Source: Stackebrandtia nassauensis DSM 44728 (GTDB lineage: Bacteria; Actinomycetota; Actinomycetes; Mycobacteriales; Micromonosporaceae). Taken from it: a stretch of DNA of 64,000 nt. Below, piece after piece: positions 1-9,019 of the stretch (position 1 is the stretch's first letter; every line of letters begins with the position of its first letter). The stretch is taken from assembly GCF_000024545.1 (NCBI RefSeq), contig NC_013947.1, forward strand, positions 3,286,001-3,350,000. Direction: 5' to 3'. The translations under genes were made by a program, and so were the position numbers. The notes beneath the pieces were generated by a model. That model saw only the letters and a program-made list of their open reading frames with translations, did no database searches and was not told the origin of the DNA.

Positions 1-1
1 C

Positions 2-997
2 GGTCAGCGGCGAGGTGTTGGTGCCGATGGTCATGGAGATCGCCGGTTCGTCCACCCGGATCAGTGGCAGCGGCTCGGGGTGTTCGGCGTGGGCGAGGGT
101 CTCGCCGATCATGATCTCGGGGATACCGGCCACGGCGATGATGTCGCCCGGGCCGGCCTCGGCGGCGGGCTTGCGCTCCAGGCCCTCGGTCATGAGCAGC
201 TCCGAGACCCGCACCTTGGCGACGGTCCCGTCGGTGCGGCACCAGGCCACGGTCTCACCCTTGTGGATCGTTCCCTGCCGCACCCGGCACAGCGCCAGCC
301 GTCCCAGGAACGGGGACGCGTCCAGGTTGGTGACGTGCGCCTGCAACGGCGCGCCTTCGTCGAAGGTCGGCGCGGGGACGGTGTCCAGCAGCGTCTGGAC
401 CAGCGGCTGCAGGTTCGTCGAATCGGCGGGCACCTGACCGTTGCCGGGTTCCGACAGCGAGGCGATGCCGTCGCGGGCACAGGCGTACACGATCGGGAAG
501 TCGATCTGGGTCTCGTCGGCGTCCAGGTCGAGGAACAGCTCGTAGACCTCGTCGACGACCTCCTTGATGCGGGCGTCGGGCCGGTCGACCTTGTTGATGA
601 CCAGGACGATCGGCAGTTTCGCCGCCAGCGCCTTGCGCAGCACGAACCGGGTCTGCGGCAGCGGTCCCTCGGACGCGTCCACCAGCAGCAGCACCCCGTC
701 GACCATGGTCAGGCCGCGTTCGACCTCACCGCCGAAGTCGGCGTGGCCGGGGGTGTCGATGATGTTGATGGTCAGTTCCTGGCCGTCGGGCGTGTGATGG
801 TGCACGGCGGTGTTCTTGGCCAGGATGGTGATGCCCTTTTCCCGTTCCAGGTCCATGGAGTCCATGACCCGGTCGTCCACGTCCGCGCCGGGGCGGAAGG
901 CACCGGCCTGGCGCAGCATGGCGTCGACCAGAGTGGTCTTCCCGTGGTCGACGTGGGCGATGATCGCGACATTGCGCAGGTCAGTGCGTTTTGACAT
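2..997 (-). CDS. typA: GTP-binding translation factor TypA/BipA, N-terminal part (runs off the window start)
   Basis: Ribosome-associated translational GTPase of the EF-G-like family. The start ATG is at 995-997 on the minus strand and 332 codons are visible before the window ends. The protein opens [20 protein letters not shown], which holds the G1 P-loop [11 protein letters not shown]3 follows as [16 protein letters not shown] and G4 as [10 protein letters not shown] beta-barrel domain 2 then begins (about residues 210-300). The order and spacing fit TypA rather than LepA or EF-G. The C-terminal domains lie outside the window, so completeness cannot be judged. The gene is divergent from the Hsp70-WD40 gene across a 256-bp gap. 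Confidence 0.95.
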   Translation of the reverse strand, partial: MSKRTDLRNVAIIAHVDHGKTTLVDAMLRQAGAFRPGADVDDRVMDSMDLEREKGITILAKNTAVHHHTPDGQELTINIIDTPGHADFGGEVERGLTMVDGVLLLVDASEGPLPQTRFVLRKALAAKLPIVLVINKVDRPDARIKEVVDEVYELFLDLDADETQIDFPIVYACARDGIASLSEPGNGQVPADSTNLQPLVQTLLDTVPAPTFDEGAPLQAHVTNLDASPFLGRLALCRVRQGTIHKGETVAWCRTDGTVAKVRVSELLMTEGLERKPAAEAGPGDIIAVAGIPEIMIGETLAHAEHPEPLPLIRVDEPAISMTIGTNTSPLT

Positions 998-1253
998 GAT
1001 GTCCATTCTCGGTTACGGGCGTATCCGGTCGGGAGGCGGGCCGTGTGACCGGCGGCACGCTCGGCGACGGGAAAAATGTATTCATATACCCCAATTGTGC
1101 CGTTCGAATCGCCGGAATCGGACGCTTCCGGTCTTTCCTCGCCGTGGCCCGGAGAATCGCGGCGCGGCAACGTACTCTAAAACGTCCACAGTGCTTACGT
1201 TTCCGGGGGTGAGGGCCCGCGACCGACTGTGGCGAGTGTCCTATTGTCGGAGT
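998..1253. promoter_or_regulatory. Divergent intergenic region between typA and the Hsp70-WD40 gene
   Basis: This 256-bp gap has no convincing ORF. It contains an AT-rich patch around 1073-1100 (aaaaatgtattcatatac) that stands out from the GC-rich surroundings and is a plausible location for the typA promoter. A second candidate, TACTCTAAAAC near 1172-1182, could be a -10 region for the plus-strand gene. No strong -35 box is paired with either, so exact promoters are not called. Confidence 0.35.
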
Positions 1254-3704
1254 ATGTCGGCGTCGGCGACCCAGGTGCGCCTGGGAATCGATTTCGGGAC
1301 CTCCAACACCATCGCGGTCATGGAACGTCCTGGCCTTCCGGCTACCCCGCTGCTGTTCGACGGTTCCCCGGTGCTGCCCTCGGCCGTGTTCGCCACCGAA
1401 GGCAAACTGCTGGTCGGCCGCGACGCCGAGCGCGCCGCCATGTCCGACCCCGCCAGCTTCGAACCGCACCCCAAGCGCTGCATCGCCGACACCACCGTCC
1501 TGCTGGGACAGCGGGAGTTCAAGGCCGTCGACCTGGCCGCCGCCGTGCTGGCCCGCGTCGCCGCCGAGGCCCAGCGGGTTGCGGGCGTCATGCCCGGCAC
1601 CGTGGTGCTCACCCACCCGGCGGGCTGGGCCAACGAGCGGCTGAAGCTGCTGAGCACCGCCGCCTACCAGGCCGGACTGCCGCCGCCGCGCTTCGCCTCC
1701 GAACCGGTCGCGGCGGCCACCCACTTCGTCACCCACCTGGGCCACACCTTCCCCGACGGCAGCCACATCGTCGTCTACGACCTGGGCGGCGGCACCTTCG
1801 ACGTCAGCGTGGTCCGGATGGCGGGGGACAACCTCGAGGTCACCGCGACCGGTGGCCTGCCCGACGTGGGCGGCGTCGACATCGACTTCGCGATCGTGCG
1901 GCACCTGGAACAGACCTACCCGGGCGAGGACGGCCAGTGGCGGCGGCTGCGCGAACCCGAAAGCCCCGCCGACCGTCGGCACCGCCGGGGCCTGTGGCGG
2001 GACGTGCGCGACGCCAAGGAGATCCTCAGCCGCGAGTCCAACTCGGCCCTGTTCATCCCGGTCCTGGACGTCGACGCGCACCTGACCCGCGAGGAACTCG
2101 ACACCCTGGCCCGCCCGCTGCTGGCCGAGACCGTCGCGCTCACCATGGACGTCCTGGCCGGAGCCAAGATCGGCATGGACAAGGTCGCGGGCCTGTTCCT
2201 GGTGGGCGGCGCCAGCCGGATGCCGCTGTCGTCGACCCTGCTGATGCGCGAGACCCGGATCGCGCCCACCGTCCTGGAACAACCCGAACTCGTGGTGGCC
2301 AGCGGCGCCATCGACGCGCCGGGCCGCGAATCCCACGCGAGCCCCGACGGCTCGCCGACCATGATCGCCGCCCTGCCGCCGGTCGTGGTGGAACCGCCGC
2401 CGCGTCCGGTGTACCGGGGCGTGGCCAAGGTCCCGACGCGCCCGGCGATCACCCCCGAATCCGAGGTGCTGGCGCAAGCGGTTGTCTCCGTCGACCTCCC
2501 CGCCGAAGCCGCGGCACCGCAGGTCGCGGCCGCACCGCCGGTTCCGCAGCAGCGCCCCGCCGAAGCCGACGGCACCGCCGCGCCCCTGGCCTCGGCCACG
2601 CCCTCGATCCCGCAGCCGCACCCCGCGGACGCCACTGGCACCGCCGCGCCGCTGGCCGCGGCGATGGCGGCTCCGTCCGGTGTGGCCACCGCCGAACCCG
2701 AAGCGGCCCTGCGACAGCCGTCGCCGACGGCCGCCGTGCCCGCCGCCCAGGCCGGGCCGCCCTCGACCGCGATCCCCGCCACCGCACCGCCGCCCCCGGC
2801 ACCCATGACCACCACTCCGGCCGAAGGCCCCGTGCTGGCGCTTGCGCATGCCCGCGAGGGCCGTCTGGCCGTCGCCCGACCCGACAGCGTCACCGTCTCC
2901 ACGGTGTCCGGCACCGCGCCCAGCGTCGTACTGCGCGACCACGACGGCCCGGTCGTCGGCGTGCGCTGGTCCACCGAAGCCCCCGGCCTACTGGCCGTCG
3001 GCTCCGGCAACACCGTCACGCTGTGGCGCGACAACGACAACGCCTTCGCATCCACGCGCACCATCGCCTGCCCCGACGAGGTGAAACAGCTGAGCTGGTC
3101 GGCCACCGGCCTGGCCACCGCGACCGGTACCGAGATCCTGGTGTGGGACCCCGCGACGGGGGAGTGCTCCCGCACCTGGCGCTTCAGCTCCGGCCCCGAA
3201 GGCGAACCGCTGCGGGCGCTGGTGTGGAACCACGCGGGCGACCGGCTGGCGGCCGGTGGCTCACTGGGCACCATCAAGGTGTGGCGCACCGGCGAGGACA
3301 GCCCGTCCACAGTGCTCAACTGCGCGCCGGTCGGCGTGCGCACGTTGGCGTTCTCTCCCGACGGGGACTGGCTGGTGTCCGGCGACGCCGCCGGCGGCCT
3401 GCGCATCTGGCGGCTGAGCGACTCCAGCGACCAGCACCTCAAACAGGCCCACGAGGCGGCGGTTCAGACCGTTGCCTGGTCACCGGACGGGAAACTCATC
3501 GCCTCGGGTGGCATCGACAGCCGGGTCCGCTTGTGGGACGCCGGATCGGGCCGCGAACACCGCGTCGGCGAAGGCCATACCGGCACCGTGAACACCCTGT
3601 GCTGGAGCACCGACGGCAACCGCGTCATCTCCGGTTCCTCCGACGGCACCGTCCGGCAATGGACCGCCGCCACCGGCGCCGAACTGCCCGAACGGCTCGG
3701 CTGA
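1254..3704 (+). CDS. Hsp70-type ATPase domain fused to a C-terminal seven-bladed WD40 propeller
   Basis: An 816-residue protein. Residues about 8-370 are an Hsp70/actin-fold ATPase: phosphate-1 motif LGIDFGTSNT, phosphate-2 motif VVYDLGGGTFDVSVV, and adenosine motif LFLVGGASRMPL. The usual Hsp70 substrate-binding domain is absent. Residues about 385-525 form a low-complexity Pro/Ala linker, and the remainder holds seven WD40-like repeats, with clear blades ending in VKVW, LRIW, VRLW and VRQW. The start is the ATG at 1254, because the family sequence begins there; the reading frame stays open upstream. Proteins pairing an Hsp70 ATPase with a beta-propeller occur in actinomycetes, but I know of no settled function. 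A plausible role is an ATP-switched scaffold in which the propeller replaces the peptide-binding domain. No transmembrane segment is seen. Confidence 0.85.
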   Translation: MSASATQVRLGIDFGTSNTIAVMERPGLPATPLLFDGSPVLPSAVFATEGKLLVGRDAERAAMSDPASFEPHPKRCIADTTVLLGQREFKAVDLAAAVLARVAAEAQRVAGVMPGTVVLTHPAGWANERLKLLSTAAYQAGLPPPRFASEPVAAATHFVTHLGHTFPDGSHIVVYDLGGGTFDVSVVRMAGDNLEVTATGGLPDVGGVDIDFAIVRHLEQTYPGEDGQWRRLREPESPADRRHRRGLWRDVRDAKEILSRESNSALFIPVLDVDAHLTREELDTLARPLLAETVALTMDVLAGAKIGMDKVAGLFLVGGASRMPLSSTLLMRETRIAPTVLEQPELVVASGAIDAPGRESHASPDGSPTMIAALPPVVVEPPPRPVYRGVAKVPTRPAITPESEVLAQAVVSVDLPAEAAAPQVAAAPPVPQQRPAEADGTAAPLASATPSIPQPHPADATGTAAPLAAAMAAPSGVATAEPEAALRQPSPTAAVPAAQAGPPSTAIPATAPPPPAPMTTTPAEGPVLALAHAREGRLAVARPDSVTVSTVSGTAPSVVLRDHDGPVVGVRWSTEAPGLLAVGSGNTVTLWRDNDNAFASTRTIACPDEVKQLSWSATGLATATGTEILVWDPATGECSRTWRFSSGPEGEPLRALVWNHAGDRLAAGGSLGTIKVWRTGEDSPSTVLNCAPVGVRTLAFSPDGDWLVSGDAAGGLRIWRLSDSSDQHLKQAHEAAVQTVAWSPDGKLIASGGIDSRVRLWDAGSGREHRVGEGHTGTVNTLCWSTDGNRVISGSSDGTVRQWTAATGAELPERLG

Positions 3705-3707
3705 ACC

Positions 3708-4685
3708 TCAGCCCGTCCCGAAGCGTTCGCTCAGCCACTCCAGCTGCCGCTGCGCGTGGTACCCCTCGCCGCCGGAGTGCCCGTTCCACGGCCACACCTC
3801 GATGTCCTTCGGTCCCGCCCAACGGTTGTAGGCCGCGAACACCGTCGAGGGTGGACACGTGGTGTCCATGAGGGCCACCGAGTACAGCGCCGGTGCCTGG
3901 GCCCGCGACGCGAAACTCATACCCTCGAAGTAGGACAGTGTCGCGAACACCCGCTGCTCCAGATCCCGCTGCGCACCCAGGAACGCGACGAGCTCCGGAT
4001 ACGGGCCGGTGGAGGCGATCTCGCACGAACGCCGGAAGTGACACAGGAACGGCTCGTTGACCAACGCCGCGGCCACCCCCGGCCGCAACGCCGACACCGC
4101 CTGCGCGATGCCGCCCCCCTGCGAATGCCCGGACACCACGATCCGCGACTCGTCCACGATGTCCAGTGACGCGGCCACGTCCACCGCCCGCGCCGCGTCG
4201 GTGAAGACCCGCCGGTAGTAGTACTCGTCCGGATCCAGGATGCCCTTGGTGAGCATCCCCGGAGCGTGCCCGAACTCGCTGCCGTGCGGGTCACCGGTAA
4301 CGCCCGACGATGCCGAAGCCGACGCACCCTGCCCCCGCGTGTCCACCACCAGCGTCGCCCACCCGGCGACGGGCCACCGCAGATGCTGGTGCGGAAACCC
4401 CCGGCCCCCGTGATACCCGATGTACGTGACCACGCACCCCACCCGGCTCGCCCCGGCCGGAGCGATCAGCCAGGCGTTGATCGGGTCACCATTCCAGCCC
4501 GCGAACCGCACGTCCCACACGTCCACCAAGCCCAGATGCCCCGGCTGCGGCGTCAACCGGACGTCCAGCGGATGCCGGTCCGCGACCTCGGAGGTGCGGT
4601 CCCAGAACGCGTCGAAGTCCTGGGGCTCATCGGGTTCGGGCCGATAGGCGCGCAGCTCGTCCAGCGGGAAATCGAACAAAGGCAT
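3708..4685 (-). CDS. Acetyl xylan esterase / cephalosporin-C deacetylase family alpha/beta hydrolase
   Basis: A 325-residue cytoplasmic esterase of the AXE1 family (carbohydrate esterase 7), which removes acetyl groups from xylo-oligosaccharides and related esters. The N-terminus MPLFDFPLDELRAYRPEP is typical of the family. The nucleophile elbow is SGHSQGGG, the acid Asp lies in MDTTCPPSTVF and the catalytic His in the C-terminal NGHSGGEGYH. LVVDTRGQG is another family motif. Two in-frame ATGs exist at 4691 and 4685. I chose 4685 because AGGA then sits 8 bases upstream, against about 2 for the other. The stop is only 3 bp from the convergent Hsp70-WD40 stop. No signal peptide is present, so substrates would be imported acetylated sugars. 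Confidence 0.88.
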   Translation of the reverse strand: MPLFDFPLDELRAYRPEPDEPQDFDAFWDRTSEVADRHPLDVRLTPQPGHLGLVDVWDVRFAGWNGDPINAWLIAPAGASRVGCVVTYIGYHGGRGFPHQHLRWPVAGWATLVVDTRGQGASASASSGVTGDPHGSEFGHAPGMLTKGILDPDEYYYRRVFTDAARAVDVAASLDIVDESRIVVSGHSQGGGIAQAVSALRPGVAAALVNEPFLCHFRRSCEIASTGPYPELVAFLGAQRDLEQRVFATLSYFEGMSFASRAQAPALYSVALMDTTCPPSTVFAAYNRWAGPKDIEVWPWNGHSGGEGYHAQRQLEWLSERFGTG

Positions 4686-4804
4686 GCACATATTCCTATC
4701 ACCGCCCCACCGGAACCCACATTCCCGACCTCCATACCCGACATGCACCCGCCGACGGCCACCCGGCAGAATCGCTGCGGGAACTTGAGGAAAGGCAATA
4801 CGAC

Positions 4805-5500
4805 ATGGACGCCGACGCGCAGGGACGCGTACGGAAGGAAATCGCCGAGGCACCGTGGGTCTTCGTGCTGATGTGGCTGGGCTTCCCACTCATCGGCGGG
4901 GCACTGCTGTGGGGCCTGAGCCGATTCGTGGACTGGCTGTCAGGCCAGGACTGGGTACCGTTCGAGGGCCTGTTCGACCTCGCGGCCTCGGCCCCGGAGC
5001 CCTACCTGACGATCGGGGCGATCGTCGTTGGCGTACTGCTCGGCCTCGGCCTGGCGTTCCTCGGCCACGCCGACAGCCTCAAGGTCACCATCACCGACGA
5101 CGACATCACCGCCACCCGGGGCGGCAAGTCCAAGAAGGTCGCCACCACCGACGTCACCGGAGCCTTCCGCGACGGCAAATACCTGGTTCTGCTCGGCGCG
5201 AACGGCACCGAACTCCTGCGCGAGAAGACCGACATCCCCCGCGAACGCATGCGCCAGGACTTCATCGACTGCGGATTCACCTGGCACGAGGCCGACCCAC
5301 ACGCCGACGAATGGCGACGCTGGGTCGACGGCACCCCGGACCTCCCCAAGGGCGGCAACGCCCTACTGCGCACGCGCACCAAGGAACTGAAGAAAATGGA
5401 CCCCGACCTCGCCGACATCGACAAGGAACTACGCGACCTCGGCGTCATGGTGCGCTACGACAAGGGCAAGCACTACTGGCGCCTGTCCAACCGCGACTGA
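4805..5500 (+). CDS. Conserved actinobacterial membrane protein (YqeB-like)
   Basis: A 231-residue protein with two transmembrane segments (about residues 18-45 and 60-88), then a soluble C-terminal domain of about 140 residues. The soluble part begins with a beta-rich stretch (LKVTITDDDITATRGGKSKK) resembling a small PH-like domain. A charged helical region and a conserved-looking end, RYDKGKHYWRLSN, follow. GAGGAAAGG lies about 10 bases upstream of the ATG and supports this start. It resembles proteins annotated YqeB in Bacillus and actinobacteria; that assignment is from memory and no biochemical role is known to me. It stands alone, convergent with the dehydratase cluster on the other strand. 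Confidence 0.7.
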   Translation: MDADAQGRVRKEIAEAPWVFVLMWLGFPLIGGALLWGLSRFVDWLSGQDWVPFEGLFDLAASAPEPYLTIGAIVVGVLLGLGLAFLGHADSLKVTITDDDITATRGGKSKKVATTDVTGAFRDGKYLVLLGANGTELLREKTDIPRERMRQDFIDCGFTWHEADPHADEWRRWVDGTPDLPKGGNALLRTRTKELKKMDPDLADIDKELRDLGVMVRYDKGKHYWRLSNRD

Positions 5501-5517
5501 CCCCACCCGCGAACGGG

Positions 5518-5744
5518 TCACTTCCGCCGCCGCAGCGCGACCACGAACACGACGGCGCTGACGATCGTGATGGCGACAACCGGGAAGCACCCGAAGGCGG
5601 CCTTCCACTGGCCGTCGGTGGCGTCGGGATCCCCTTCGGGCCCGACCGGGGTGTTGGCGACACCGACGATGCCTCCGATGAGGACGATGACGGCGGGATG
5701 AGCGCTCGCTGAAGCCCCGCTGGGAGTTGGTCGAGTGTGGTCAC
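5518..5744 (-). pseudogene. Small two-TM membrane protein interrupted by an apparent -1 frameshift
   Basis: A GTG at 5742-5744, preceded by a GAGG box at 6-base spacing, opens MTTLDQLPAGLQRALIP. That frame then becomes low-complexity Ser/Pro. One base back (at about 5697) the other frame reads PAVIVLIGGIVGVANTPVG, an acidic loop, then a second hydrophobic helix ending VVFVVALRRRK and a stop at 5518. Neither half alone makes a sensible protein, and the second frame has no ATG, GTG or TTG start. Restoring one C gives a natural-looking 75-residue, two-helix membrane protein. It lies 29 bp after the dehydratase gene and could share its mRNA. It may be a decayed gene, a sequencing error or genuine recoding; no classical slippery heptamer is visible. 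Confidence 0.55.
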
Positions 5745-5773
5745 GATGAACCTCACGGTTCGCTCGGGAACGG

Positions 5774-6763
5774 TCACATGGCGGCTGAGGTGAGGCAGTC
5801 GCGCAGTTCGGACTGGCTGGCGTTGCCGCCGCTGCAGATGATGGCGACCTTGCGGCCCGCGAGTTGTTCGCGTGACTTCCACAGTGCTGCCATGGCCGCC
5901 GCTCCGGCGCCCTCGGCCACCGTGCGGGCGACGGACATCAGCCGCCACTGGGCCTGTTGGATCTCGGCGTCGTCGACCAGCAGGAAATCGGTGAGTCGGT
6001 CGCGCAGGATTTCCTGCGGGAGTGTGAAGCCCTCGCCGGTGGCCAGGCCTTCGGCGACGGTTTTGTTGGGGCGGCGCACGCAGTGGCCCTCGCGCCAGGA
6101 GTCGTGTGCTGCGGGGGATGCGGACGATTGGACCGCGATCACTTGGCAGGTGGGGTTCATGGTGGCGATGGTGAGGCAGGCGGCGGCCGCGCCGGTGCCG
6201 CTGCCCACCGGCACGATGACGGCGTCCAGGCCGGGGGCGGTTTCGCACAGTTCCACATAGGTGGTGGCGACTCCGGCGATCAGGTCGGGTTCGTTGGCGG
6301 CCGAGACCAGGCGCATGCCGCGTTGTGAGGCGATGGCTTCGGCGTGTTCGCGTGCCCCTTCGAGGTCGGCGCCCTCGGTGATCAGTTCGGCCCCGAGCCT
6401 GCGTACGGCGGCGGCCTTGACCGGGTTGGGGTTGGCGGGCATGGAGATGACGCAGGGGACTCCGAAGGCGCGGGCCGCGTAGGCCATCGACTGGGCGTGG
6501 TTGCCGGTGGAGTAGGTGACCACGCCGCGGGCGCGGTCGCTTTCGTTCATGGTGCTCAGGAGGGTGAGTCCGCCGCGCACTTTGAACGCGCCGATGGGTT
6601 GCAGGTTCTCGTGTTTGATGAGCACCCGGACGCCGGTGAGTTCGTCGAGGGCGGGGTACGACAGCAGGGGAGTGGGTGCCAGTCGCTCGCGCAGTCGTCG
6701 GCGAGCCAGCAGGAAGTCGTTGAAGTCGGGTATCCGCATGAAGCGAGTATCGGCGAGATTCAT
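5774..6763 (-). CDS. PLP-dependent threonine/serine dehydratase-like enzyme
   Basis: A 329-residue fold-type II PLP enzyme that probably deaminates a hydroxy amino acid such as threonine or serine to a 2-oxo acid. The PLP lysine is in QPIGAFKVRGG (about residue 62), the phosphate-binding loop is PVGSGTGAAAA, and SGGNASQSEL near the end binds the pyridine ring. There is no C-terminal ACT domain, so it belongs to the unregulated catabolic length class rather than biosynthetic IlvA. The start is uncertain: ATG at 6763 or at 6739, neither with a strong ribosome site. It is divergent from a LysR regulator, the usual arrangement for substrate-induced catabolic genes. A racemase or hydroxy-aspartate/ectoine-type dehydratase is possible. 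Confidence 0.8.
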   Translation of the reverse strand: MNLADTRFMRIPDFNDFLLARRRLRERLAPTPLLSYPALDELTGVRVLIKHENLQPIGAFKVRGGLTLLSTMNESDRARGVVTYSTGNHAQSMAYAARAFGVPCVISMPANPNPVKAAAVRRLGAELITEGADLEGAREHAEAIASQRGMRLVSAANEPDLIAGVATTYVELCETAPGLDAVIVPVGSGTGAAAACLTIATMNPTCQVIAVQSSASPAAHDSWREGHCVRRPNKTVAEGLATGEGFTLPQEILRDRLTDFLLVDDAEIQQAQWRLMSVARTVAEGAGAAAMAALWKSREQLAGRKVAIICSGGNASQSELRDCLTSAAM

Positions 6764-6812
6764 CGATAGATCAAATGCGAGTTACGGATGAATCCATAGA
6801 TATCATCGATGG
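6764..6812. promoter_or_regulatory. Divergent dehydratase/LysR control region
   Basis: Only 49 bp separate the two divergent genes. ATCGAT boxes sit at both ends (CATCGATAGATC near 6762 and ATATCATCGATG near 6801) in an AT-rich stretch. This is the expected place for a LysR operator and overlapping promoters. The assignment is positional inference. Confidence 0.4.
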
Positions 6813-7742
6813 ATGTTCGACGAGAACCGGTTGCGCGTCTTCGTCGCCGTGGCCCGGGAAGGGTCGGTGACCGCGGCGGCGGCCAAGCTCCACTACGCGC
6901 AACCCTCGGTGAGTCACCATCTCGCCCGGTTGGAGGAGGAGATCGGCGCGCCGTTGGTGTCGCGGCTGGGCCGGGGTATTCGGCTGACCGAGGCGGGGCG
7001 GTTGTTCGCCGAGCGGGCCGAGGAGATCCTCGGGCGTATCGACGCGGCCCGTACCGAGCTGGCGTCCCATGCGGGGCTCGTCAACGGTCATGTGCGGTTG
7101 GCGGCTTTTCCCACCGCGTTGGCAGCGTTGGTCCCGAGCGCGGCGGGTGCGTTCGCGGACGCGTATCCGGGGGTGGACGTCGACCTCACCGAGGCCGAGC
7201 CGCCGCAGGCGATCGCGGCGCTGCGTCGTGGTGAGGTGGACATCTGTCTGGCCTTCCACTATGGCGCGACACCTCCGGCGGACTGGGAGGCGTTGAGTGT
7301 GGCGCCGCTGTTCGATGAGCCGGTGTATCTGGTCACGTCGCCGGGCAGCTCGCCCTCCGGGCCGCGCGACGAGTTGGCCAGCTACGCGGACCGGCGCTGG
7401 ATCGCCGGTTGCGCGCAGTGCCGGGCACACCTGCTGTCGGCCTGCGAAGCCAGCGGTTTCACGCCGTCGGTCGCCTTCGAGACCGACGACTATGTCGCGG
7501 TGCAGGCGCTGGTGGCCCAGGGCATGGGGGTCAGCACGCTGCCGGGCCTGGCGCTGCGGGCGCACCGGGATGAGCGGGTGCGGCTCGATTTGCTGCCCGA
7601 CGACCGGCGCACGGTCGTGGCCTTGACCTACGGTGCCCCCGTCGCAGCTCCGGCACGCGCCTTTCTGGACATCCTCGAAACCGGTCCCGCCGAAACGCGA
7701 CAGTGGCCGGATTCGTCATTGGACACCGCGTCCGCGCCGTGA
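6813..7742 (+). CDS. LysR-family transcriptional regulator
   Basis: A 309-residue regulator. The N-terminal winged helix-turn-helix (residues about 3-60) carries FVAVAREGSVTAAAAKLHYA and QPSVSHHLARLEEEIG, the LysR recognition pattern. A periplasmic-binding-like effector domain follows, containing GHVRLAAFPTALAALVP and LVAQGMGVSTLPGLAL. The ATG at 6813 lies just 49 bp from the start of the divergently transcribed PLP dehydratase. Regulation of that gene and autoregulation are therefore the simplest inference. The effector may be the dehydratase substrate. Length and domain order are normal and nothing is missing. Confidence 0.9.
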   Translation: MFDENRLRVFVAVAREGSVTAAAAKLHYAQPSVSHHLARLEEEIGAPLVSRLGRGIRLTEAGRLFAERAEEILGRIDAARTELASHAGLVNGHVRLAAFPTALAALVPSAAGAFADAYPGVDVDLTEAEPPQAIAALRRGEVDICLAFHYGATPPADWEALSVAPLFDEPVYLVTSPGSSPSGPRDELASYADRRWIAGCAQCRAHLLSACEASGFTPSVAFETDDYVAVQALVAQGMGVSTLPGLALRAHRDERVRLDLLPDDRRTVVALTYGAPVAAPARAFLDILETGPAETRQWPDSSLDTASAP

Positions 7743-7867
7743 ATCCGCCCGTGTGGTGGTGTCCGTGACTAGGGTGTCGGTATGTACCTCCTGCGAGTTC
7801 CCAGGCCAGGGCGACCTCGCATCGCGCAAAGCCGGGTGATGCTGACGCCGCGTCGGAAGGAGTTGCC

Positions 7868-9019
7868 ATGAAGTCGCTCTCGCACCGCTTCGCTGTGGCC
7901 GTCAGCGTGATCGCCGCCCTGGTCGTGGTCACCGCGATCCAGGTTTGCGGCGGCGGCCGTGCCGAGGCCGAAACCTCGGGCTGCGCGACCGACGGCCGGT
8001 ACCGGGTGTGCACCACCAATCCCGACACGGTCGCGGGCGGGCAGGACTTCACCATCGTCGACGAGGTCCAGCGTCAGATCCGTGGCGCCAAGAAGGGTGG
8101 CGAGATCCGCATCGCCATGTACAAGCTGATGCTCAAACGGGTCGCCTACGACCTGGTGGACGCCCAGCGGCGCGGTGTTGACGTCAAGGTCGTGGTCGGC
8201 ACCAACGACAACCACCCCGACCGCAACGTCGAGGCCGTCCGGATCCTGCGCTCCGGCGGTGTGAAGGTCGTCGAATGCGTCGAAGGCTGCCTGCCCAACC
8301 GGGACGGACGGCATCGCGGCGCCATGCACAACAAGTTCCTCATCGTCAGAAGCGCCGGTGGTACGACCGTCACCCAGACCTCGTCGAACCTTTCCAGCCC
8401 GCAGACCGAATGGCACCAGAACCTGCTGTCCATACGCGACGACCATGCGCTGTACCGCTACTACCTCGCCTACTGGCAGCGGCTGGCCGCCGGGTCGTGG
8501 ACCGTCGGCGGCGATACCTGGATCGGCGGCGATCGTTCCGGCAGGGGAGATCACGACATGTCGAGGGCGTATGTCTTCCCGGTGACCTCCGGCGACCCGA
8601 TCACGGCGATCCTCGACGATGTCACCGACTGCCGCCGCGGCGATGACCGTATCTGGGTCACCCACAACATCACCGAACGCGTCGGCGTGCGCAACCGTCT
8701 CATCGAACTGCACAACGCCGGTTGCGATGTCAGGGTGGTGACGGGCAAGACCGACAACGAGGAGTTCATGCAGTCACACGTTCGCGGCCTGGGACATCTG
8801 GACGCCGACAAGGTCAGGCGACTTCGCGGCACCCACAACAAGTTCGTCGTCATCGACGCCAAGTACGCGGGCCAATGGCGCAAGGTCGTCGTGACCGGCT
8901 CGCACAACTTGAGCTACAGCGCGTTGAAGAACGCCAACGACGTCGTCCTCCGTGTTGTCCACAATGGTGTTGCCGACGAGTATTTCGGCTACTTCAGGCA
9001 GCTGTACCAGTCAGCATGA
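7868..9019 (+). CDS. Secreted phospholipase D-like protein
   Basis: A 383-residue protein with a cleavable signal peptide (MKSLSHRFAVAVSVIAALVV, likely cut after AEA). AAGGAG lies 6 bases before the ATG. It has the two-lobe PLD layout. The second half has a complete catalytic pattern, HNKFVVID followed by TGSHNLS (about residues 325-350). The first half has HNKFLIV followed by Arg where Asp is expected, then SSNLSS, so its HxK-D motif is degenerate. Six or so cysteines suggest disulfides outside the cell. PLD-superfamily proteins hydrolyse phosphodiesters in lipids or nucleic acids; the substrate cannot be told from sequence. The gene appears monocistronic and converges on the NTF2-like gene. 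Confidence 0.85.
   Translation: MKSLSHRFAVAVSVIAALVVVTAIQVCGGGRAEAETSGCATDGRYRVCTTNPDTVAGGQDFTIVDEVQRQIRGAKKGGEIRIAMYKLMLKRVAYDLVDAQRRGVDVKVVVGTNDNHPDRNVEAVRILRSGGVKVVECVEGCLPNRDGRHRGAMHNKFLIVRSAGGTTVTQTSSNLSSPQTEWHQNLLSIRDDHALYRYYLAYWQRLAAGSWTVGGDTWIGGDRSGRGDHDMSRAYVFPVTSGDPITAILDDVTDCRRGDDRIWVTHNITERVGVRNRLIELHNAGCDVRVVTGKTDNEEFMQSHVRGLGHLDADKVRRLRGTHNKFVVIDAKYAGQWRKVVVTGSHNLSYSALKNANDVVLRVVHNGVADEYFGYFRQLYQSA

Noticed and set aside
80-994. 304-codon plus-strand open frame covering the typA region
   Set aside because: It is the complement of the clearly recognisable TypA reading frame; high GC content produces long shadow frames, and the sequence has no family features.
981-2942. 653-codon minus-strand frame rich in Gly, Arg and His opposite the Hsp70-WD40 gene
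   Set aside because: Low-complexity composition and exact antiparallel overlap with a motif-bearing gene mark it as a GC-driven shadow.
5694-5702. Programmed -1 ribosomal frameshift signal in the small membrane protein gene
   Set aside because: CTC ATC CCG does not form a slippery heptamer and no strong downstream pseudoknot was seen; an indel is the simpler explanation.
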